Source: Ogataea parapolymorpha DL-1 (Eukaryota > Ascomycota > Pichiomycetes > Pichiales > Pichiaceae). From it: a DNA stretch of 64,000 nt. Below, one piece after another: positions 59,324-64,000 of this stretch; positions within the stretch are counted from its first letter, which is position 1, and every line of letters begins with the position of its first letter. The notes below the pieces were generated by a model. It saw nothing but the letters and a program-made list of their open reading frames with translations, did not search any database and was not told the DNA's origin. The stretch is from NCBI RefSeq assembly GCF_000187245.1, contig NC_027863.1, positions 124,001 through 188,000 of the forward strand. Direction: 5' to 3'. Both the position numbers and the translations under genes were made by a program.

Positions 59324-59401
59324 GTCAAACAAGAGAAAAAAAAGGGAGACAAAGAAAATTGAGGATTCAGAATGAAAAGCTAGTTATTATGGTACATGCA
59401 T

Positions 59402-60061
59402 CTATTGAGTTTCACGCGCGATCAACTCCTCATCGAAATTGATCAAATATACTGTTCGGCCGAGGTGGCCGTCCACTGGGACTGTATGCGCACTAACCTC
59501 GCACTTGAAGAAAGTTGAGTCAAGGATTCCTTCCACTATGCCGGCCACAAAGGCCTCGCAATTAAGTCCTTCATATTCTTTGGGCACAGAGATATATTTC
59601 ATCAAGACAGGAGCATTGTCAATGATCATGTACTGACAGTTGGACTCAGACGATTTTTCCAGGTTGTCTGCCGGCTTTTCGAATAGACTGGGCCATATAA
59701 CAGAAGTAATGAAATGCAGAATCTCCAGGACCTTGATTTCTCGTTTTGACATGTTCGATTTTCCCGACGACGTGAGGTTGTTACTGAAGTTTTCACGTAG
59801 CGAGGCCAGCTCCAGCACTTTAGTGCCTATGGAATATCCGAGATTGTTTAATTTCCGCTCGAGTTCGATCAGGCTTTTTGCCTGGTTCAGGTTCATCGAC
59901 ACCATTTCCATAAACAGAAAGCTCAGGCTGGACACACTGATATCGTGTCTTGCACGATGAAGGTTCCTATCGTATATTGATGACCGCGGGCGGATGACAG
60001 TCGTAGTTCCTGTTGTGCGTGGACCAGCAGCTGGATCGTAACCGGAAGCGATTTTGGACAT
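59402..60061 (-). CDS. TRS31: TRAPP core subunit Trs31 (Bet3 family)
   Basis: Core subunit of the TRAPP tethering complexes, GEFs for Ypt1 and Ypt31/32 in ER-Golgi traffic. From ATG 60061 the protein has 219 residues. It shows the Trs31/TRAPPC5 sequence [28 protein letters not shown]...[15 protein letters not shown]...[31 protein letters not shown], and ends with the [33 protein letters not shown] block common to Bet3-fold proteins. The frame is open for 78 more codons upstream, but that stretch is antisense to ARD1 and is not part of the gene. Confidence 0.93.
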   Translation of the reverse strand: MSKIASGYDPAAGPRTTGTTTVIRPRSSIYDRNLHRARHDISVSSLSFLFMEMVSMNLNQAKSLIELERKLNNLGYSIGTKVLELASLRENFSNNLTSSGKSNMSKREIKVLEILHFITSVIWPSLFEKPADNLEKSSESNCQYMIIDNAPVLMKYISVPKEYEGLNCEAFVAGIVEGILDSTFFKCEVSAHTVPVDGHLGRTVYLINFDEELIARETQ

Positions 60062-60124
60062 GACGATCGTTATTTTTTGTTTTTTGCAGATTGCAAGTTT
60101 TATTTTTTTTTTGAGAAAATCACC

Positions 60125-60772
60125 ATGGCCATCACCATCAGACAGGCCACCATCGAGGACCTCGAAGGCATGCAGAATGCCAACCTCACTAATTTGCCGG
60201 AGAACTACACAATGAAATACTATCTGTACCACTTGCTCTCGTGGCCCCAGGCATCGTTTGTGGCGACGACCACCGACCCCGAACTTGATCACCAAGATAG
60301 ACCTTCAACGCACGAGACCAAGCGCGACATGCAGTACGTTGCTCCAGGAGAGAAGATCGTTGGCTATGTGCTTGGAAAAATGGATGATGACCCTGAATCG
60401 GAAGATAAAACCCCCCACGGGCATGTAACTTCTCTCTCGGTGATGCGCACGTATAGGCGCATGGGACTCGCAGAGAAGCTCATGAGGCAATGTTTATACA
60501 GTCTTTGCGAGAACTATGATGCAAAATATGTCTCTTTGCACGTTAGAAAGAGTAATAGGGCAGCATTGCATCTATACAAAGATACTCTCAAATTTGAGGT
60601 GTTGAGTATTGAGAAATCATATTACCAGGACAAGGAAGATGCGTACTATATGAAGAAAAATCTGGTGTTGTCGGAGCTTGTGCCGAGCTCATTCCAGGGA
60701 GGAGTCGAGGATAACTTGGAGGAGGACTTATTAGAAAGTATACTAGAAGAAGGGGTCGGAAAACTAAACTAG
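60125..60772 (+). CDS. ARD1: NatA N-terminal acetyltransferase catalytic subunit
   Basis: GNAT-family enzyme acetylating Ser/Ala/Gly/Thr N-termini co-translationally with Nat1. The 215-residue protein starts [40 protein letters not shown], the Naa10/Ard1 N-terminus. It has the acetyl-CoA-binding motif [10 protein letters not shown] (family R-x-x-G-x-A), [16 protein letters not shown] and [13 protein letters not shown]. The acidic C-terminal tail is usual for the family. Start is ATG 60125 in an ACCATGG context. The start codon lies 63 bp from that of TRS31. Confidence 0.96.
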   Translation: MAITIRQATIEDLEGMQNANLTNLPENYTMKYYLYHLLSWPQASFVATTTDPELDHQDRPSTHETKRDMQYVAPGEKIVGYVLGKMDDDPESEDKTPHGHVTSLSVMRTYRRMGLAEKLMRQCLYSLCENYDAKYVSLHVRKSNRAALHLYKDTLKFEVLSIEKSYYQDKEDAYYMKKNLVLSELVPSSFQGGVEDNLEEDLLESILEEGVGKLN

Positions 60773-61124
60773 AATCTGAGAAAACATGTAAATGCATATA
60801 CTGGAATGCTGGCCAATTCACGTTAGAGTTGACAGAAGAAATGGGAGATCATCACGGTTCAGACAAAGTTAGTTAGGTAGCGTGTTTTTTTCCACATCGA
60901 TAAGACCAGCGGACACAACGCCCCCTGGCCCGTCTCGAGCCAAATGCACTCTGGTCATCATAAAGGTGATTGATCTTTCCATCCGTCTCCTGACAAATAT
61001 AAAGATGAATATAAAAGAGTACTAAAAAATTTTTCAGTCAAGTTTTTTCTTTAATCCTCTCCAGCACAATAGATTTTACACATGCGGAAGCTGCCCTATT
61101 TTCGAAGCTCGTCATTGTCCCTTT
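60773..61124. other. 352-bp convergent gap between ARD1 and VPS29
   Basis: It is unusually long for a convergent pair in this window, where others are 20 bp or less. It contains GATCATCAC (60847-60855) paired with the imperfect inverted copy GTGATTGATC (60966-60975). On the minus strand the pair encloses an ATGATGA (60955-60961) and a CTGA (60859-60862), a layout resembling a C/D-box snoRNA but with a GC-rich interior. A 37-codon minus-strand ORF (60869-60982) also lies here. Neither is supported enough to call a gene. Confidence 0.3.
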
Positions 61125-61892
61125 TTATTCCTGTTCATCTTTTCTGTAGGTCAGCTTGTCCACCTTTACTTCACCGTCGATCAATGTGTACAAATACAGC
61201 GTGCACACAGAGCCTTGGATGTCCAAAAGACAGAAGCTGGGAACGGGATCCATGTACTCTCCGATTTCCACAGGCTTCTCGGGCTCGCTATTTTCTGGCT
61301 GCTCTTCCTCTTTCATGTCGCCATTCTGGTCTTTTTCCTTGCCATTAGCATCTTTCTTCTCCTCTTTCTTCTCCTCTTTCGTCTCGTCTCCTTGCCGTTT
61401 CTTTCCGTTCACCTCTGCTAAATATGCCTCCACCGTATCCACATCCTCCTGGTCCATCTTGCTCGTACTAAAGGCACCAGTGGCACTACCAGGGTTGACG
61501 AAAAAACGTCCGTCAAGCGTGTAAGCCTCAACCTTGTGTGTCGAGCCGTATATCAATATATCCACGTCCATCAGTCGCGCCTGCGATAGCAGACTCAAAG
61601 GGTCCGCTTTAGGGACTATTTGGAACCCATTCACAAGGCCAACCTTGAGTTTATCGTGATTGAAGACTAACGAAAGTGGAAGATTGTAGTCCTGGTCGAG
61701 ATCGCCTTTCACCATCTGAAAATCCAGTGATAAGGACTTTAGAAATTCTAACGTCGATTGTGAGTTTGTCACATTCCCTAGACACAAAACTTGCTGGATT
61801 TTCCCCGTAGGCTGTAAGAGTTTCTTGAACTTGTGCGGTATGTCAACTGCGCGCTCAGGAATGTGCAAGTCTCCAATGGCCAGAATGAGCAT
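61125..61892 (-). CDS. VPS29: Retromer subunit Vps29
   Basis: Metallophosphoesterase-fold subunit of retromer, binding Vps35 for endosome-to-Golgi recycling. The 255-residue protein keeps part of the phosphoesterase pocket: GDLHIP (D8, H10), LGNVTN, KGDLDQ and YGSTHKVEAY. The usual HGH is replaced by NGFQ, consistent with the non-catalytic pocket of the family. NPGSATGAF and a C-terminal CLLDIQGSVCTLYLYTL are typical. Between them is a lysine/glutamate-rich insert of about 50 residues (roughly 158-207) absent from animal Vps29. S. cerevisiae Vps29 is 282 residues. Confidence 0.93.
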   Translation of the reverse strand: MLILAIGDLHIPERAVDIPHKFKKLLQPTGKIQQVLCLGNVTNSQSTLEFLKSLSLDFQMVKGDLDQDYNLPLSLVFNHDKLKVGLVNGFQIVPKADPLSLLSQARLMDVDILIYGSTHKVEAYTLDGRFFVNPGSATGAFSTSKMDQEDVDTVEAYLAEVNGKKRQGDETKEEKKEEKKDANGKEKDQNGDMKEEEQPENSEPEKPVEIGEYMDPVPSFCLLDIQGSVCTLYLYTLIDGEVKVDKLTYRKDEQE

Positions 61893-62095
61893 AGTTTAAT
61901 TATAAAAAAAATAAAAAGACAGCTAGGTACTTACGTGGGTGCAAACGCTGGCAAACACTTGCTAGACACTCGCTCTTATTGTTTACCAATAAAATTCAAT
62001 GCAATCAGCCCAGCACTACTATGTGGCACAATTGCGCCTTACTGACAGTACTTCACAATTGTATCATGTTTATGAATTTATCTAATCACACCTAC

Positions 62096-62384
62096 CTACT
62101 CCTTCTTATCAGATGCAAGGAAATCGCTGTCGTTAGTAATCCAATGGTTTTACTTACTTGATTGCCTTCTCAACATCTAGTTCAGGCTCTGAGGATGGGG
62201 GAGCAGCTGGAGTAGCAGCTGGAGTAGCAGCAGCAGGCGACGAAAAAGCCTTAGGGCCGTAGATTCCTCCAACAACGGTCAAAATGGTGCCAATAGCAAG
62301 CTACAGCGTTAGCGGCAAAGTCAATGGCTTACTTACCCAGTGTGGGGGGACTTTTGCGCCGAAAATAACGTATGGGGCAGCCAT
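62096..62384 (-). CDS. ATP19: F1Fo-ATP synthase subunit k (Atp19), two introns
   Basis: Small inner-membrane subunit that stabilises ATP synthase dimers. Exons on the minus strand are 62337-62384, 62158-62300 and 62096-62126, encoding 73 residues. The spliced N-terminus (AAPYVIFGAKVPPHWLAIGT) matches Atp19 (GAAYHFMGKAIPPHQLAIGT). It continues as one transmembrane helix, an Ala/Pro-rich linker that includes a 12-bp tandem duplication (62204-62227), and a charged C-terminal helix (DVEKAINDFLASDKKE). Without splicing no frame exceeds a few dozen codons. It is divergent from HSP10. Confidence 0.92.
62127..62157 (-). other. 31-nt intron 2 of ATP19
   Basis: The donor is GTAAGT, the branch TACTAAC is perfect, and the acceptor GACAG lies 5 nt after the branch element. 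Removing it joins the codon of Asn and restores the Atp19 C-terminus. Confidence 0.9.
62301..62336 (-). other. 36-nt intron 1 of ATP19
   Basis: The donor is GTAAGT, with a branch-like GCTAAC and acceptor TGTAG. It separates PPHW from LAIGT, joined as in all Atp19 proteins. Confidence 0.92.
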
Positions 62385-62531
62385 CTGGAAATATCGATAA
62401 TCTAAATAGATTATTTTGGTTGGCTCGAAGTGATCCCTGGTGTACGTCAGCGATTATGTAAGCATACATCAGACTGCCCAGGATCACTTTTATTTGGTCC
62501 GAGTTCAGAAAAGTTCGAGAAATTTTATTCA
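62385..62531. promoter_or_regulatory. 147-bp divergent promoter ATP19 / HSP10 with heat-shock-type elements
   Basis: The segment 62504-62521 contains alternating TTC and GAA units (TTC-A-GAA-AAG-TTC-GA-GAA), including one perfect TTCnnGAA pair, the heat-shock factor core. It lies 11-28 bp before the HSP10 ATG. Hsf1 control would fit a chaperonin gene; the irregular spacing makes this tentative. Confidence 0.4.
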
Positions 62532-62878
62532 ATGGTAAGTCTCTCTACATACCGGCACTGACACCATAGTCCTTCTTGAAGTCTGCCAAATCGATCATCC
62601 CTACTCTGGACAGAATTCTCGTCCAGAGAGTCAAACCTTCCCAAAAAACCGCCTCTGGAATCTACATCCCAGAAAAAAACCAGGAGAAGCTCAACATCGC
62701 CAATGTGATTGCTGTTGGTCCAGGTATTACCAACCCAAACGGTGAACTGACCAAGGTGAGTGTCAATGCTGGTGACAAAGTTCTTATCCCACCATTTGGC
62801 GGTGCCAATGTCAAGGTTGGAGATGAGGAGTACCTGATTTTCAGAGACTCTGATCTGCTTGCCAAGATCGAGGAGTGA
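62532..62878 (+). CDS. HSP10: Mitochondrial co-chaperonin Hsp10, intron directly after ATG
   Basis: GroES homologue that caps mitochondrial Hsp60. Exon 1 is only the ATG (62532-62534) and exon 2 is 62570-62878, giving 103 residues. The spliced start MSFLKSAKSIIPTLDRILVQR matches yeast Hsp10 (MSTLLKSAKSIVPLMDRVLVQR). The mobile loop (KTASGIYIPEK), GPG motif and DKVLIPPFGG are intact. Unspliced, there is no ATG in the correct frame near the N-terminus. Confidence 0.95.
62535..62569 (+). other. 35-nt intron in HSP10
   Basis: The donor is GTAAGT immediately after the initiator ATG, the branch-like element is CTGAC, and the acceptor is CATAG. Joining gives the conserved SFLKSAKSI N-terminus. Confidence 0.9.
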
Positions 62879-62893
62879 TGTAAATAGAAGCGT

Positions 62894-64000
62894 TTAGGAG
62901 CTATTAATGATATTTTTGGCTTGCGTCCAGTAATTTTCCAGTCTAAATTTGGCCAGTAAAGCTAGAATTTCATCTTCGTCTGTGAAATCGTACATTGTCC
63001 ATTTTGAAAAGTGCAGATCGACTAGCTGGCCCTCCCAGACTAGTTCGCATTTGACGCCCCATTGGATCCGGTGCAATATAAGCCGTTTATACTTGCTCAC
63101 TGATCTTTCTCCACCTTCGACAATAATGAGGGTTTGTCCATTTTCCAGGTTCAAACACATGCCCTTCAGTTCCAGCTGCTTGGCATTGATATTGACCTTA
63201 TATCTGTGTTGGTTGTTTTCGAGGCTTTCTACCGCAAACACAGCAGAAAAATAGCCTTTTTGTAGGTCTTTTTCAAACTTCCGTGCCATTTTGGTGGCCT
63301 TGTCCTCCTTATTGGCGTGTCGCTCCATGTTCGCTGCTTCGTGCTGCCGTCTGCGCTCCTCTATCTCCTGTCGCACACGCATTTCCACCTCTGTTGGGTT
63401 TTTGATCGCATCGTTGGTCAGAACGTTCATCAAGTTCTTCAACTTCACTTTTGGCGCAGGAGTTGGGTCGAGTCCAAGCTTCATTCTATCCTGCTTCTCT
63501 TTCAGTTTCATCTGTCGTTCGTTCTTTCGCAGTCGCTTAATCTCCTTCTTTGTCAAGTACAATGGTTTTGGAGGAGATAGATGCTTCTCCCACGGTGCCA
63601 TCACCGGAACAGGGTGCTGGATATACTCAGTGATTGGATTCTTTAGATCGTCTTTGTCATTATACTTAACTTTCAGCTCGTCACCGTACCGTCGCTCACT
63701 GAGTAGCGGCTGGTCCCACCATTCAACTGCTGGTGGCCGGACGGGCAGAAAATACTGTTCGCCCGTCGTTTCATCTGGTGTAAGTCCCTGTGCAGCCAAT
63801 GCCTTTTGTTCTTCCTGTTCCCGCTTCTCCTCCTCCAGTCGACGTCTGATTTCGTTTGCGCGCTCAATATACTTGCCTTTCTCATTAAGATGGAACTCTC
63901 GTTTTGGTCGCGAGTATTTGATGTCTTTTTGGTCGATGTAGGGGTTAACAACAAAACCTTCTCGTTTTCGAGACTGTTTTAATGGATTAAAGTTGGCAGG
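62894..64000 (-). CDS. PRP3: U4/U6 snRNP protein Prp3, 3' portion (5' end outside window)
   Basis: Splicing factor of the U4/U6.U5 tri-snRNP that clamps the U4/U6 duplex. The frame is open to the window edge, so 368 C-terminal residues are seen and the start is missing. Conserved features: FVVNPYIDQKDIKY, DETTGEQYFLPVRPPAVEWWDQPLL (a Prp3 hallmark) and PVPVMAPWEKHLSPPKPLYLTKKEIKRLRKNER. The C-terminal ferredoxin-like domain (DUF1115) has RYKVNINAKQLELKGMCL and LVDLHFSKWTMYDFTDEDEI. It is convergent with HSP10, 15 bp apart. Confidence 0.94.
   Translation of the reverse strand, partial: PANFNPLKQSRKREGFVVNPYIDQKDIKYSRPKREFHLNEKGKYIERANEIRRRLEEEKREQEEQKALAAQGLTPDETTGEQYFLPVRPPAVEWWDQPLLSERRYGDELKVKYNDKDDLKNPITEYIQHPVPVMAPWEKHLSPPKPLYLTKKEIKRLRKNERQMKLKEKQDRMKLGLDPTPAPKVKLKNLMNVLTNDAIKNPTEVEMRVRQEIEERRRQHEAANMERHANKEDKATKMARKFEKDLQKGYFSAVFAVESLENNQHRYKVNINAKQLELKGMCLNLENGQTLIIVEGGERSVSKYKRLILHRIQWGVKCELVWEGQLVDLHFSKWTMYDFTDEDEILALLAKFRLENYWTQAKNIINSS

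Noticed and set aside
60062..60295. N-terminal extension of TRS31 across ARD1
   Set aside because: These codons are antisense to conserved ARD1 sequence. Trs31 homology begins after ATG 60061.
60869..60982. 37-codon minus-strand ORF between ARD1 and VPS29
   Set aside because: Too short, with no recognised homologue and no clear splice partners; mentioned only as part of the gap description.
63291..63941. 216-codon frame antisense to PRP3
   Set aside because: Its Ser/Cys/Phe-rich composition is the mirror of charged PRP3 coding sequence and shows no domain.
1..64000. CRISPR arrays, transposons, LTRs, viral or toxin genes
   Set aside because: I looked for repeated spacers, terminal repeats, reverse transcriptase, integrase, transposase and killer-toxin-like sequences and saw none.

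Overview
This window is nuclear DNA from a budding yeast. It holds about 40 protein genes and one tRNA gene, packed tightly on both strands, and nearly all of them have recognisable Saccharomyces counterparts. Gene content, moderate GC, short promoters and an AGP2/Rieske/BDH/zinc-cluster accessory block suggest a methylotrophic yeast of the Ogataea (Hansenula) type in the Pichiaceae. That assignment is inference, because no rDNA or mitochondrial marker is present. CUG reads as leucine: the invariant Leu148 of eEF1A is encoded by CTG at 21660-21662. Introns are rare but extremely short. Six are well supported, at 30-38 nt each, in SRP14, ATP19 (two), HSP10, a zinc-cluster factor and one unknown gene.

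Layout. 1-12.8 kb: AFG3, a BUB1/MAD3-type checkpoint gene, GPI16, BBP1, a full-size ABCG transporter (YOL075C type) and SIL1. 12.9-20.6 kb: a spliced Zn2Cys6 factor, VPS27, a MATE transporter and an unknown gene. 20.6-30.7 kb: TEF1 with its promoter, a 2-oxoglutarate/Fe(II) oxygenase, CFT1, IPK1, HTD2 and AIM24. 30.7-45.3 kb: an MFS transporter, NSE3, MSN5, OMS1, GPI11, NUP53, RIM13, RAM1 and SRP14. 45.3-54.3 kb: a UBA-UAS-UBX membrane protein, then an accessory metabolic block. The block comprises a BDH1-like dehydrogenase, a Rieske-family oxygenase that has lost its Rieske centre, an AGP2-like (carnitine/polyamine type) permease and a Zn2Cys6 factor. 54.3-64 kb: kinesin-5, SDS23, tRNA-Met, an unknown spliced gene, TRS31, ARD1, VPS29, ATP19, HSP10 and the 3' part of PRP3.

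Most of the window is housekeeping: secretory-pathway and GPI-anchor genes (GPI16, GPI11, SIL1, SRP14, TRS31, VPS27, VPS29), mitochondrial genes (AFG3, HTD2, AIM24, OMS1, ATP19, HSP10) and mitosis genes (BUB1-like, BBP1, kinesin-5, NSE3). Convergent gene pairs are so close that several coding regions overlap by 11-16 bp or are separated by only 4-5 bp.

The stretch that looks like an undescribed system is 47.1-54.3 kb. A permease of the carnitine-transporter family, an oxygenase of the choline/carnitine monooxygenase superfamily without its electron-transfer domain, a zinc alcohol dehydrogenase and a zinc-cluster regulator lie together. The 655-bp promoter shared by the oxygenase and permease genes carries six TCGGAA half-sites arranged as three perfect inverted repeats. 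The MAD3/BUB1-type protein is also unusual: it keeps its KEN boxes and Bub3-binding motif, but its kinase domain lacks the catalytic aspartate.
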